NCBI GenBank assembly: GCA_016928975.1
Contig: JAFGJR010000178.1
Coordinates: 1 to 22,347, forward strand
Direction: 5' to 3'
Length of the DNA: 22,347 nucleotides
From: Sedimentisphaerales bacterium
GTDB lineage: Bacteria > Planctomycetota > Phycisphaerae > Sedimentisphaerales > SG8-4
Part shown: positions 1 to 7,159 of the stretch, in pieces
How positions within the stretch are numbered: position 1 is the first letter of the stretch
How the letters are laid out: every line of letters starts with the position of its first letter
Notes under the pieces: model-generated
What the model saw: only the letters and a program-made list of their open reading frames with translations
Told to the model about the DNA's origin: nothing
The model's database searches: none
Translations under genes and position numbers: made by a program

Positions 1-483
1 CCCGTGCGCAAGGTTCTCGAGAGCGTCGCTGGAGAGCACCTTGTTGATGTCCAGCAGAATCTTGACGGACTGAGCGACCTTGCCCATCCCGAGGATGCAG
101 CCGGTGCCCACGCCCGTGCCAAAGTGGGGCGGGGCTTCGATGCTCTCCTCAGGGATGCTCAAAACGTCCCGAACCCCGTCCACCACGATACCGGTGCTGT
201 ATCTGCTGCCGTCCTGCTCTGTTTCGACCACGATAATGCAGGTTTCAGAGGTGGTCTCGGCGTTGTCCATGGCGAATTTCGCTCGCAGGCTGACCACGGG
301 GATCACCTGACCGCGGAGGTTGATGACGCCCTTGACGTAGTCGGGCACCTGTGGCACGGCCGTGATTGTCATGTATCCGATAATCTCTCGGACTTTGAGG
401 ATTTCCAGGCCGAACTCCTCCGGCCCGAGGGCGAACGTGAGGTACTTGCCTCCGACCGCCTGTGGCTTTTCGACGGTTCGCAT
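1..483 (-). CDS. cheW: CheW-like chemotaxis coupling protein, partial (C-terminus off window)
   Basis: Reverse-strand reading from the ATG at 483 stays open for 161 codons to the window edge with no stop, so the C-terminus is missing here. The protein shows the CheW fold signature: an N-terminal strand reading YLTFALGPEEFGLEILKVREI, then VPQVPDYVKGVINLRGQVIPVV at about residues 46-67, the conserved hydrophobic core of CheW, and later a second-lobe stretch with VVDGVRDVLSIPEE. CheW couples chemoreceptors to the kinase CheA at the inner face of the membrane. Family length is about 150-180 residues, so nearly all of it is present. The start is supported by a purine-rich AAAGGTG about 8 bases upstream. 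No neighbouring chemotaxis gene is visible; partners may lie to the left. The family is clear; whether it is a canonical CheW or a CheV/CheA-fused domain cannot be decided without the end. Confidence 0.9.
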   Translation of the reverse strand, partial: MRTVEKPQAVGGKYLTFALGPEEFGLEILKVREIIGYMTITAVPQVPDYVKGVINLRGQVIPVVSLRAKFAMDNAETTSETCIIVVETEQDGSRYSTGIVVDGVRDVLSIPEESIEAPPHFGTGVGTGCILGMGKVAQSVKILLDINKVLSSDALENLAHG

Positions 484-960
484 GTCTTACACCTTTCCCT
501 TCACAAGATGATATCGCCGTGACGAGCCTCTCTCGCCACGGCAGACACCGTGACTACATGCGGCGATGCGCAACCGCACGGGAAATCAGGTGCTGCTGGG
601 AACGAAGGCCAGCGTTCCTGTCCGCTGCATCCGCGATGGCATGCAGCCATGAAGCCTTCGGCTCCGGTCATTCCTTCGTACCATCGAAGCGGTAACAGTT
701 GATGTCCGTGGATTAGCCAAAGACTCGCCAAGGCATCCTAATAGGAATGTAAAGTCCGCTTTGTATTGGTGGCCGGAGCATGTGGGGCCGGCAGCGTCAG
801 GGGCGAATCGTGCAAAAAGAAGTTTACTTGTGGAAGTGGATGAGGTTTCATAGGATAAGTGGCGTGCAAGTCTGATAACCCTGGAAGGGTGGGCGCCTGG
901 CTGGAAGAGTCCGGCATCTCAGACAGCCGGGAGTAGTACGGCTTTCGGTTGGAGATTGTT
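484..960. other. Intergenic region between divergent cheW and the HTH remnant
   Basis: No reading frame here shows a recognisable domain. Besides the cheW-proximal hairpins there are further short inverted repeats, for example GGAACG/CGTTCC around 599-618 and CTGCAT/ATGCAG near 626-647. No known riboswitch pattern was found by eye; a c-di-GMP type I aptamer was looked for and not seen. It presumably holds both divergent promoters. Confidence 0.4.
516..552 (-). promoter_or_regulatory. Structured leader of cheW with two competing hairpins
   Basis: In the cheW-sense RNA, 542-516 folds as an 11-pair stem: GCCGTG, one G-U pair, then CGAG, loop AGAGG, closing to CTCG and CACGGC. The odd pair is G-U only on this strand; on the plus strand it would be an A-C mismatch, which argues for an RNA role in cheW sense. 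A second hairpin, 552-537 (CACGG, loop TGTCTG, CCGTG), uses the same CCGTG and so excludes the first. The 3' edge is 32 bases before the start codon. No U-run follows, so it is not a simple terminator. Function is unknown. Confidence 0.4.
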
Positions 961-1206
961 ATGAACGGCGACCACGATTTCCGGATCACGCGCGTGCCGC
1001 GTCGCCGGCCGAGTCTGACCTTGCACGCCCTGGCAAACCGCTCGGGGCTGACGTATCCGACCGTGGAATCCGCAGAGACCGACAAGGACCTTCCATCGCT
1101 CATAACGCTGGATGCGATCGCCGTCGCGTGGAAGAGGATTCTACTGTCGACCGTATGGTCTCCGGATACGAAAATGTGTATAAGGGAGTCTTCCGACTGG
1201 AAATAA
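961..1206 (+). pseudogene. Truncated XRE-type HTH domain, degenerate copy of the HTH-cupin gene downstream
   Basis: The ATG at 961 follows GGAG (951-954) by 6 bases. The first 56 residues match the N-terminus of the HTH-cupin protein encoded from 2113 at 42 of 56 positions, including RSGLTYPTVES (helix-turn-helix) and the DFRI start. After LDAIAVA the similarity stops abruptly and the frame ends at codon 82 with no cupin domain. The usual HTH-cupin protein is about 190-200 residues, so this is a truncated paralogue or the 5' remnant of a duplication. A frame shifted by two bases after about 1131 continues as an unrelated short peptide ending at the TAG at 1213-1215, so the break may be a fusion of two remnants. 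It could still make a small DNA-binding protein; I think decay is more likely. Confidence 0.6.
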
Positions 1207-1279
1207 CGAAATAGTGACGACCTAGTCCGAACGTGGTTATGCAGATATGTGAACCGATGCGATCCTGGGAGGTGGAAGA

Positions 1280-1882
1280 ATGAAACGAACGGTCATCTTG
1301 CTGGTGGGGGGATTGATTCTTGCCGGTTGCTCTGCAGTTCCGCTTCGAACGCTGTGGCGGCTACGAGACTTTTCCGTCCAGGACGTTGTCTCCATCGATC
1401 CGAACGAACTAAGGGCCAGGATTGTTCTTCCCGTGGACGTGCCCCTGAAACCCGATAGCAGCCAGATTGTACTTGAACTCACGGATGACAAAGGTCATGG
1501 CGACTCATATAAGTTCTCCCTTGAAACCACCGAGCAGGAAGAGGCTACTCAGGGCCTGTTTCGGAAGAGGAGCGTTACGATATCAACGCTGAGACTATCG
1601 CACGAGGCCGTGAGTGATTTTGTGCGGTTTCAGAATAGGCTGCGGACCAAGGAGCGGACGCACGGAAGCGCGTCACTGCATGTGTCTTCTGCGTTCGATA
1701 GGTCCGATCCGTTGAAGAACGATGAGACACCAGAACCGTTTGAATTGAGCATTCTCCTCAAGCTAAGAGCCGATGAGGACTACTTCACCTTGATTGACAG
1801 AGCCAGAATAAGAGAATTCAAGAAAGATGAACCCGAGCAAGAGAGCTCACCTGAGGGCAAAAGCGACCAGCAACGGCAATGA
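1280..1882 (+). CDS. Predicted lipoprotein of unknown function
   Basis: A 200-residue protein starting at ATG 1280, preceded by GGAGG (1268-1272) at 7 bases. The N-terminus MKRTVILLVGGLILAGCS is a typical lipoprotein signal: charged start, hydrophobic stretch and lipobox LAGC with Cys at residue 16. The mature part is hydrophilic and probably mixed alpha/beta, with a charged, low-complexity tail from about residue 175 rich in Glu, Lys, Ser and Gln. No domain is recognised. Lipidation and placement on the periplasmic side of a membrane are inferred from the signal. It lies between two copies of the same HTH domain, which suggests co-regulation or a shared acquisition, but no interaction can be claimed. 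Confidence 0.75.
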   Translation: MKRTVILLVGGLILAGCSAVPLRTLWRLRDFSVQDVVSIDPNELRARIVLPVDVPLKPDSSQIVLELTDDKGHGDSYKFSLETTEQEEATQGLFRKRSVTISTLRLSHEAVSDFVRFQNRLRTKERTHGSASLHVSSAFDRSDPLKNDETPEPFELSILLKLRADEDYFTLIDRARIREFKKDEPEQESSPEGKSDQQRQ

Positions 1883-2052
1883 TGAGGCATCAGCCAGAAT
1901 AACTATGATTTGATCCGGCACCTTGACGATAGCAGAGGAGAAGTGACGGGCGTGACGAAGCGTAACGCAGCGGAGCGGAGTCGCCGGATTGGCGTTGCAC
2001 GAGGCCCGGCGCCATGCGAGAATGACCTGTTGGTGGCCAAAGACCGTGTGTT

Positions 2053-2076
2053 GGAGACGCCAGATCCTGCGTCTCC
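2053..2076 (+). promoter_or_regulatory. Perfect 8-bp inverted repeat upstream of the HTH-cupin gene
   Basis: GGAGACGC (2053-2060), 8-base loop, GCGTCTCC (2069-2076). It ends 36 bases before the GTG start at 2113. No U-run follows, so a terminator is unlikely; an operator for the HTH protein or a leader hairpin are the options. The equivalent position before the truncated copy at 961 has no matching repeat that I can see. Confidence 0.35.
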
Positions 2077-2112
2077 GTCGTGTTTCGAGTGCATTCTGCG
2101 CAGGAGCTTGCC

Positions 2113-2706
2113 GTGAATAGCGACTACGATTTCCGGATCATGCGCGTGCTGCGTCGGCGGCTGAACCTGACGCTACACGGCCTGGCCGAGCGGTCCGGGC
2201 TGACTTATCCGACAGTCGAGTCCGTCGAGACGAACAAGACCCTGCCGTCGCTCAAGACCCTTGATGCGTTGGCCGGGGCACTGCAAATCTCCACCCGCGA
2301 CCTGATTGGCCTGGCGGAGCGGCGGCTTGTCCAGAGGCGCAAGGCCGAGGTCGAGCAACGCAGCTACCTCAAGAGCGACAAGGGCCAGGAGAACTGCCGG
2401 GTGGCGCGCTACGACAAGGGCAAGCTCATCCGCGTGACCGCCGAGAAGGGAGACCACGTTCACGTCATGGGCCTGCACGAGGACGTGCACGAGTTCTGCT
2501 ACGTGCTGGGCGGCTGGGTGGAGCTGCGCATCGAGGACAAGACCTACCGCCTGGGACGCGACGATACGATCCTCTTCGACGGCCTGCTGGACCACTCCTA
2601 CACGCAGATCGAGACCGGGGAATACGTGACCGTTCACATCCCCAAAGACATCCGCATCCTCGAGCGGCTCCTCGAAGGCAAAGCGGAGGCGCCGCCGCAA
2701 GCGTGA
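2113..2706 (+). CDS. XRE-family transcriptional regulator with C-terminal cupin sensor domain
   Basis: A 197-residue protein. The GTG start at 2113 is chosen because AGGAG (2102-2106) lies 6 bases upstream and the N-terminus then aligns with the truncated paralogue at 961; an upstream in-frame GTG at 2080 has no such support. Residues 6-70 are an XRE helix-turn-helix (LTLHGLAERSGLTYPTVESVE). Residues about 108-178 form a cupin_2 barrel, with HVHVMGLHEDVHEFCYVL carrying the His/Glu cluster of motif 1 and a second motif around FDGLLDHSYTQIE. Proteins of this design usually bind a small ligand in the cupin and repress nearby genes. The ligand and targets here are unknown. Base composition is higher in GC than the lipoprotein gene just upstream. 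Confidence 0.85.
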   Translation: MNSDYDFRIMRVLRRRLNLTLHGLAERSGLTYPTVESVETNKTLPSLKTLDALAGALQISTRDLIGLAERRLVQRRKAEVEQRSYLKSDKGQENCRVARYDKGKLIRVTAEKGDHVHVMGLHEDVHEFCYVLGGWVELRIEDKTYRLGRDDTILFDGLLDHSYTQIETGEYVTVHIPKDIRILERLLEGKAEAPPQA

Positions 2707-2714
2707 CGGCGGCG

Positions 2715-2734
2715 CGCCGGCACGAAGGCCGGCG
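2715..2734 (+). terminator. GC-rich hairpin just after the HTH-cupin stop codon
   Basis: CGCCGGC, loop ACGAAG, GCCGGCG: a 7-pair stem beginning 9 bases after the stop. No T-run follows, so intrinsic termination is uncertain; Rho-dependent termination or simple mRNA stabilisation are alternatives. Confidence 0.35.
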
Positions 2735-2897
2735 GCCCGGCTCGTTGGATCCGCCTTGGCAGCCGTGAATCACAGACCCAGAGGCCCCTGACGTGGGCAT
2801 CTCTCGCTCTGGACCAGTGAGGTGACACAGGAGGAAGATACGTCTTCGCGGGGCTCTGGCTGGCCAGCGAGAAGTGGCTGTTTCCCCGGTTTTGATT

Positions 2898-2926
2898 TTG
2901 CATTGGCGATTGCCTGGACGTATAAT
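2898..2926 (+). promoter_or_regulatory. Promoter-like element with perfect TATAAT
   Basis: TTGCAT, 17-base spacer, then TATAAT (2921-2926). The -10 is perfect and the spacing ideal, but the -35 matches only TTG. It points toward the gene at 3310, about 380 bases away, so the transcript would have a long leader or start with a separate RNA. Confidence 0.35.
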
Positions 2927-3309
2927 TGCAGAAATCGAGCAGGGTGGCTTCGGAGGCCGACAAGTGGCTGTGAGAAGTGCACGTGACACCTTCAGCTCTC
3001 CGCGAGCGGCGTGGCGTGGCGAATGGAGAGGGCAGAGCAAGGAGACAGGTCGGCGGCTGTCGCCAGCGCACGCGGGAGTGAAGACATCAATGTCCGGGCG
3101 ACCGGTGAGCCAACGTTGTGCTCAAGCAGATGGGTCGCCGCAAGTTCCCTGGGACATCGCTTGGCGCGACAGCACGGGTGGTCGTCGCTCAACCGTCCGG
3201 TGATGCCGGAAAGGAGATGATAGGCAGCGGAGCAACAGATTCTGACGAAACTGCACGTATCGTATCTGTAGATTCACGTCGATAGGAAGGCAAAAGGGAG
3301 GTACATCTC

Positions 3310-3597
3310 ATGGTCACACATCTGCACGCTGGATTCAAGGTCCGGGATTATGAACTGTGGAAGACAGGGTATGACGCGAGCCGTCCGCTGCGCAAGGCAT
3401 CCGGAGAAACCTCATTCCAGGTGTTCCGCAACGTTGATGATCCCAACACCGTTACCGTGCTCTCGGTGCAGAAGAGCGCGGAGAACGTGCAAGCCTTCAT
3501 GAGCTCGCCCGACCTCCAGAATCGCATGAAGGAATCAGGGATCACCCAGATGGGCCAGATGTTCATCATGGAGGAGGTGGACAGCGGCACGACCTGA
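3310..3597 (+). CDS. Small dimeric alpha-beta barrel (antibiotic-monooxygenase-like) protein
   Basis: A 95-residue protein with a strong ribosome site, GGGAGGT (3296-3302), 7 bases before the ATG. The pattern is strand-helix-strand: VTHLHAGFKVRDYELWKTGYDA, then GETSFQVFRNVDDPNTVTVLSVQKSAENVQAFMSSPDLQNRMKESGI, then a last strand QMFIMEEVD. This fits the ferredoxin-like ABM/cyclase-type small proteins found across bacteria as stand-alone units. No catalytic residue can be assigned, and many members have no known activity. It stands alone, tail to tail with the arsenic operon on the other strand. The fold call is moderately secure; the function is open. Confidence 0.75.
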   Translation: MVTHLHAGFKVRDYELWKTGYDASRPLRKASGETSFQVFRNVDDPNTVTVLSVQKSAENVQAFMSSPDLQNRMKESGITQMGQMFIMEEVDSGTT

Positions 3598-3662
3598 TGG
3601 CGCCGCAGAAGCCTGTCAGAATGAAGTGAGTGAGGTGCTCCCCGGGCGCCCCGTGGCACGGG

Positions 3663-3782
3663 TCGTGACCTATCCCAGAGCGTTTCCGTGCAATACCCAT
3701 GTTGCCCGGCCACACGATCGTGCCACAGGCAGCCGTTGCCTTCGTGAGCGACGGTGAGTTCTTCAATCCGAGATCTTCATCG
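3663..3782 (-). pseudogene. Frameshifted remnant of a DUF2442-like gene
   Basis: Reading leftward from about 3782, one frame gives LTKATAACGTIVWPGNMGIA, closely like the C-terminal core of DUF2442 proteins (GTIVWPNG-D-AP). At about 3690 the matching continues only in a frame shifted by one base, as TETLWDRSR, which is the usual end of that family. The two halves together need a single-base deletion near 3688-3692. The N-terminal half of the family is not visible. It lies just 3' of acr3. The family call comes from memory of its consensus, not a search. Confidence 0.5.
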
Positions 3783-3801
3783 CACTTGATTCGGGTTGGG
3801 G

Positions 3802-4881
3802 TCATGCGATGGCTGTGCCGGCGGCAATCTCGTCTGCGAACCATCTGCGCCTGAGCCACAGGCTTACGTTCACCAGTCCGATCAACACAGGGACTTCCAC
3901 CAGCGGCCCGATGACGGCGGCAAACGCCGCACCGTGATGGATGCCGAACACACCGACCGCCACTGCGATCGCCAGTTCGAAGTTGTTGCTGGCGGCTGTG
4001 AACGAGAGCGTCGTGGACTTGGCGTAATTGGCTCCAGCCTTCCTGCTCATCCAGAAACTCGCCAAGAACATGACCACAAAGTAGATCAGCAGGGGGATTG
4101 CGATCAGCGCCACGTCGCCCGGCCGGTCGACGATCCTCTGACCCTGCATGGAGAACATGACCACGATGGTAAACAGCAGTGCGATCAGCGTGATCGGGCT
4201 GATTCTGGGAATGAACCGGCCGTGATACCACGTCTTGCCCTTGGCTTTGACCAGGACGAAACGGGTGACCATTCCGGCCAGGAAGGGGATGCCCAGGTAG
4301 ATGAAGACGCTCCGTGCGATCTGACCGACGGTGATGTTGACCACCGCTCCCGACAGGCCGAGTATTGGCGGTATCACTGTGATGAATACCCACGCGTAGA
4401 GGCTGTAGAAGAGCACCTGGAAGACCGAGTTGAAAGCAACCAGACCGGCGCAGTATTCCGTGTCGCCTTTGGCCAGCTCGTTCCAGACGATGACCATCGC
4501 GATGCAGCGGGCCAGGCCGATCATGATCAGGCCGGCCATGAACTCCGGCTGGCCGTGAAGAAACAGCACCGCCAGGCCGAACATCAGAACCGGGCCGATG
4601 ACCCAGTTCAGGACAAGGCTCAGACCCAGCACTCGCCAGTTGCGAAAGACATCGCCCAGCTCCTCGTACTTGACCTTGGCCAGCGGCGGGTACATCATCA
4701 GGATCAGCCCGACAGCGATCGGGATGCTGGTCTGCGTCCCTTGCGGCCGAAGCGAGCCGATCCACTGGCTGACGGACGGAGCGAAGTACCCCAGCGCGAC
4801 CCCTACCCCCATCGCCAGGAAGATCCACAACGTCAAGAACCGGTCCAGGAACGACAGTCTCCTGGCGATGCTCTCGTCCAT
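3802..4881 (-). CDS. acr3: Arsenite efflux permease, ACR3 family
   Basis: A 359-residue inner-membrane protein with about ten hydrophobic segments. It exports arsenite using the proton-motive force. Key family features are visible: [19 protein letters not shown] with Cys126 in the fourth segment, the essential cysteine of Acr3 proteins, and [18 protein letters not shown] with Glu302 near the end, matching the conserved glutamate. The start at 4881 (MDESIARR) is preferred because it lies one base after the arsM stop codon, as expected in a tight operon; an upstream ATG at 4926 would overlap arsM by 44 bases. It is the last gene of the arsR-arsC-arsC-arsM-acr3 operon. Length and motifs are normal, so an intact exporter is expected. 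Confidence 0.95.
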   Translation of the reverse strand: MDESIARRLSFLDRFLTLWIFLAMGVGVALGYFAPSVSQWIGSLRPQGTQTSIPIAVGLILMMYPPLAKVKYEELGDVFRNWRVLGLSLVLNWVIGPVLMFGLAVLFLHGQPEFMAGLIMIGLARCIAMVIVWNELAKGDTEYCAGLVAFNSVFQVLFYSLYAWVFITVIPPILGLSGAVVNITVGQIARSVFIYLGIPFLAGMVTRFVLVKAKGKTWYHGRFIPRISPITLIALLFTIVVMFSMQGQRIVDRPGDVALIAIPLLIYFVVMFLASFWMSRKAGANYAKSTTLSFTAASNNFELAIAVAVGVFGIHHGAAFAAVIGPLVEVPVLIGLVNVSLWLRRRWFADEIAAGTAIA

Positions 4882-4882
4882 G

Positions 4883-5713
4883 TCATGCCTCGCTCTTTCC
4901 AACCACGAAGTCCGCCCTAACGACATAATCGCCCAGCTTCTTGCCCTGCGGCAGGCTCTCGCGGACGGCGCGATACAACGCGTCGTTGCAGTTGTCCGCC
5001 ACGTCGACGTTGTAGGGCTTCTCCGTGACTCGCACCTGCGTCAGGCCGGCTGCCCGGATCATGTCCAGCGTCTGTCGGATCGGCACCGCCCCGGCGATAC
5101 ACGCGACGAGCGCCTCCACTCTCGCCTTGATCGCCTCCGGCAGCGGCTCCTTCATCGCCAGATCGGATACGCATGCGATTCCGCCGGACTTCAGGACGCG
5201 GGCGATCTCTTTCCACACCTGTTCCTTCTCCGGCGAGAGGTTCACGACGCAGTTGGAGATCACGACATCGACGCTGGCATCCGCGACCGGCAAATGCTCG
5301 ATCTCACCAAGGCGGAACTCGACGTTCGCCAGGCCGGTCTTGCGGGTGAAGGCGGGAATACTCTTTCGGGACCTGCTGAGCATGTCCGGGGTCATGTCCA
5401 CGCCGATGGCCCGGCCGGTGGGACCCACTTTCGCGGCCGCAATGAATACATCGAACCCGGCCCCGCTGCCGAGGTCCAGCACCACCTGTCCCGCCTTGAG
5501 TCCGGCCATTGCGGTCGGATTGCCGCAGGACAGGCCCAGGTTCGCGCCCTCCGGCAGGGCGTCGAGCTCCTGCTGCTGGTACCCGATGGCCTGCGCGAAC
5601 AGGGCGGGATCGGAGCTGCCGCAGCAACAGCCTTTGTTCTTCGCAACATCCGTGTAACCACTTCTCACGGCGTCACGCACGTCTTCATTCGTCCTGGTTC
5701 TCTTGTCTGACAT
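4883..5713 (-). CDS. arsM: Arsenite S-adenosylmethionine methyltransferase
   Basis: A 276-residue cytosolic enzyme that methylates As(III) to mono-, di- and trimethyl arsenicals using S-adenosylmethionine. The SAM site is [19 protein letters not shown] (about residues 78-95) followed by GVDMTPDML. Arsenic-binding cysteines are in place: Cys63 in LSCGNP, Cys155 in [13 protein letters not shown] and Cys205 in VACIAGAVP; the 50-residue spacing of the last two equals that of characterised ArsM. A CCC cluster at 29-31 (NKGCCCGSS) supplies the N-terminal thiol. The start at 5713 has GGAGG just upstream; longer in-frame starts lack this and add non-conserved sequence. It is 61 bases after arsC and 1 base before acr3. 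Confidence 0.95.
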   Translation of the reverse strand: MSDKRTRTNEDVRDAVRSGYTDVAKNKGCCCGSSDPALFAQAIGYQQQELDALPEGANLGLSCGNPTAMAGLKAGQVVLDLGSGAGFDVFIAAAKVGPTGRAIGVDMTPDMLSRSRKSIPAFTRKTGLANVEFRLGEIEHLPVADASVDVVISNCVVNLSPEKEQVWKEIARVLKSGGIACVSDLAMKEPLPEAIKARVEALVACIAGAVPIRQTLDMIRAAGLTQVRVTEKPYNVDVADNCNDALYRAVRESLPQGKKLGDYVVRADFVVGKSEA

Positions 5714-5774
5714 GATGCCTCCAAAGGAATCTGCGTTGTCGTTTCGTTCCGGGGGCGTCCGGTCGCCATTGTCG

Positions 5775-6248
5775 TCACGGGTGCATGCCCGGCTCGCGCC
5801 GGATATCGGATCCGGCATGCTCGTGGATTTCCTCCAGCCACGACCGGATTCGTTGATCCATCTGGTCACGGACTCGCCGGAATTGCTCGAGTCTCTCCTC
5901 GTGACTGCCTTGCACGGCCGCGGGATCGTCGAATGGCCAGAACAGCCGTTCCTGAATCCCCGGCCAACTGTGCGGGCACCGGCTGTTGGCCGTCTCGCAC
6001 ACGATGATCAGGTAGCTCAACAGCAGCTTGCCGAGATACGTCTCCACGCCTTTGGCGTATTGGCCCTCTATGTCGATACCGATCTCCTGCATCACCTCGC
6101 GGGTCATCGGGTCGATTTCGGTGGGTTCCAGGCCGGCGCTGTACGCGTTGAATTCGTCTCCGGCATACTTCCTGAGAAACGCCTCGGCCATCTGGCTGCG
6201 GGCGCTGTTGTGCGTACACAAAAAGAGCACGTTACGTTTTCGTTCCAT
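5775..6248 (-). CDS. arsC: Arsenate reductase, thioredoxin-coupled low-MW phosphatase type (first of two paralogues)
   Basis: A 157-residue member of the low-molecular-weight phosphatase fold that reduces arsenate to arsenite. The P-loop is CTHNSARSQ (Cys11, Arg17). Cys84 and Cys91 in VCETANSRCP match the redox cysteines 82 and 89 of the thioredoxin-linked enzyme, and Asp108-Pro109 (FDDPA) is the general acid motif. All three catalytic cysteines are present, so an active enzyme is expected. The start at 6248 follows AAGGAG by about 8 bases. It overlaps the 3' end of the other arsC-like gene by 17 bases, so the two are probably translated together. Confidence 0.92.
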   Translation of the reverse strand: MERKRNVLFLCTHNSARSQMAEAFLRKYAGDEFNAYSAGLEPTEIDPMTREVMQEIGIDIEGQYAKGVETYLGKLLLSYLIIVCETANSRCPHSWPGIQERLFWPFDDPAAVQGSHEERLEQFRRVRDQMDQRIRSWLEEIHEHAGSDIRREPGMHP

Positions 6249-6705
6249 GGCTCGGACTCCTTCTCTGTTCCAGCGCATCCGGCAGGGACTCGATGAACTG
6301 CCGGATCTCATCGCGGATTCTGCGATAGCTGTTCAATGCTTCTTGTTCGTCCTTTGCCTGCTGGGCCAGTCGCGGCGGGTCTTCGAAGCCGACGTGCGCC
6401 ATCTTCGCCTTCCTTGGGAAGAACGGGCATTGCTCGCGGGCGTCGTCACACACGGTGATGACGTAGTCGAAGGGGACATCTATGACCTCTTCGACGTGCT
6501 TGGAGCGATGAGCGGAGATATCCACGCCTGCGTCTGCCATGACCTGGATCGCTCTAGGATCGAGTCCATGCGGCTCGATCCCGGCCGAATAGGGCTCGAT
6601 CACATCGCCCTTGAGATGCCTGGCCCAGCCCTCGGCCATCTGGCTTCGGCAGGAGTTGCCTGTGCAGAGAAAAAGCACCTTCATTCTTCGCATCTTGCGC
6701 CGCAT
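6232..6705 (-). CDS. arsC: Second low-MW phosphatase-type arsenate reductase paralogue
   Basis: About 157 residues from ATG 6705, which has GGAGGAG directly upstream; the conserved core begins at the next candidate, ATG 6684 (MKVLFLCTGNSCRS), whose ATGA overlaps the arsR stop. Either start gives the full domain. Numbered from 6684, the P-loop is CTGNSCR (Cys7, Arg13), Cys79 and Cys86 lie in VCDDAREQCP, and EDPP carries the acid Asp102. The cysteine layout again fits thioredoxin-linked ArsC. It differs clearly from its neighbour (CTGNSCRS against CTHNSARS), so this is an old duplication or separate acquisition, not a recent copy. The two may differ in substrate or redox partner. Confidence 0.9.
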   Translation of the reverse strand: MRRKMRRMKVLFLCTGNSCRSQMAEGWARHLKGDVIEPYSAGIEPHGLDPRAIQVMADAGVDISAHRSKHVEEVIDVPFDYVITVCDDAREQCPFFPRKAKMAHVGFEDPPRLAQQAKDEQEALNSYRRIRDEIRQFIESLPDALEQRRSPSHGTKT

Positions 6706-7046
6706 AGCTCCTCCGGACTCATTTTCAGTATGGCCTTGAGCGTTTTGACATCTTGCACGATTTGCGGGTCGTCCGCCAGGTGGCGTTGTGCCCATCGTAC
6801 GGCCTCCCGCGCGGCCTCATCGGCCCCGGTCCCGGCCAGACGATAGTACACCCATCGGCCGTCCTTGCGGCCCTCCACCAGGCCCGCCTGCCGCAGCAGG
6901 TACATGTGCTTGGAGACGGTCGAGGGCGCCAGCCGGAGCATCGCCACGATCTGGCAGACGCACAACTCTCCGCCCCTCAACGCCATCAGCACCCGAAGCC
7001 GGTTCCCGTCGGCCAACGCCTTCGTGATGTTCACCATCGTTCGCAT
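6681..7046 (-). CDS. arsR: ArsR-family arsenic-responsive repressor (operon 1)
   Basis: A 121-residue winged-helix repressor. ELCVCQI (Cys29, Cys31) is the classical metalloid-sensing site at the start of the helix before the DNA-recognition helix, which here is APSTVSKHMYLLRQAGLV. The wing follows as GRKDGRWVYYRL. A C-terminal CGARC (Cys115, Cys119) may add a third thiol ligand. Binding of As(III) would release the repressor from the operator that overlaps its own promoter. The start at 7046 has TAGGTG about 5 bases upstream. It is the first gene of the arsenic operon and overlaps the following arsC-like gene. Confidence 0.93.
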   Translation of the reverse strand: MRTMVNITKALADGNRLRVLMALRGGELCVCQIVAMLRLAPSTVSKHMYLLRQAGLVEGRKDGRWVYYRLAGTGADEAAREAVRWAQRHLADDPQIVQDVKTLKAILKMSPEELCGARCEE

Positions 7047-7062
7047 TCGTCACCTACCACAT

Positions 7063-7078
7063 TTCGCCATATGACGAA
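7063..7078. promoter_or_regulatory. Predicted ArsR operator of operon 1
   Basis: TTCGCCATATGACGAA, an inverted repeat centred on CATATG with one mismatched pair out of eight. It lies immediately downstream of the -10 hexamer and covers the expected transcription start, so a bound repressor would block RNA polymerase. No second copy was noticed in the window. Confidence 0.7.
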
Positions 7079-7105
7079 TTATATCCGGAAATGGATACGA
7101 GTCAA
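7078..7105 (-). promoter_or_regulatory. Promoter of arsenic operon 1
   Basis: On the reverse strand: -35 TTGACT (7105-7100), 16-base spacer, -10 TATAAT (7083-7078). Expected start of transcription is near 7071, inside the operator, leaving about 25 bases of leader before arsR. Eleven of twelve consensus bases match. Confidence 0.75.
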
Positions 7106-7159
7106 CAGAGAAAATGTTCGACTGTCGAAAAAATGTGGCGGTCCGGGCAAAATGGCGGG

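Larger units (their letters stand above)
2707..3309. other. 600-base intergenic region with no recognisable gene
   Basis: Several frames are open by chance in this GC-rich stretch, but none has a ribosome site plus a recognisable protein pattern. It contains the terminator-like hairpin after the HTH-cupin gene and the promoter-like TATAAT element at 2898-2926. Position 2927-3290 could hold an untranslated leader or a small RNA; no known RNA family was recognised by eye. Confidence 0.4.

Noticed and set aside
4..522. Plus-strand frame opposite cheW
   Set aside because: The reverse strand gives a clear CheW protein; the plus frame is its shadow.
560..730. Possible c-di-GMP riboswitch upstream of cheW
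   Set aside because: ATGGTA and GTTACCG strings occur, but the order and the conserved A-rich core of the aptamer are absent.
3566..4828. Long open frame (420 codons) on the reverse strand overlapping acr3
   Set aside because: It lies in another frame of the acr3 coding sequence and is an artefact of GC-rich codon use; only its last part, outside acr3, has the DUF2442-like pattern.
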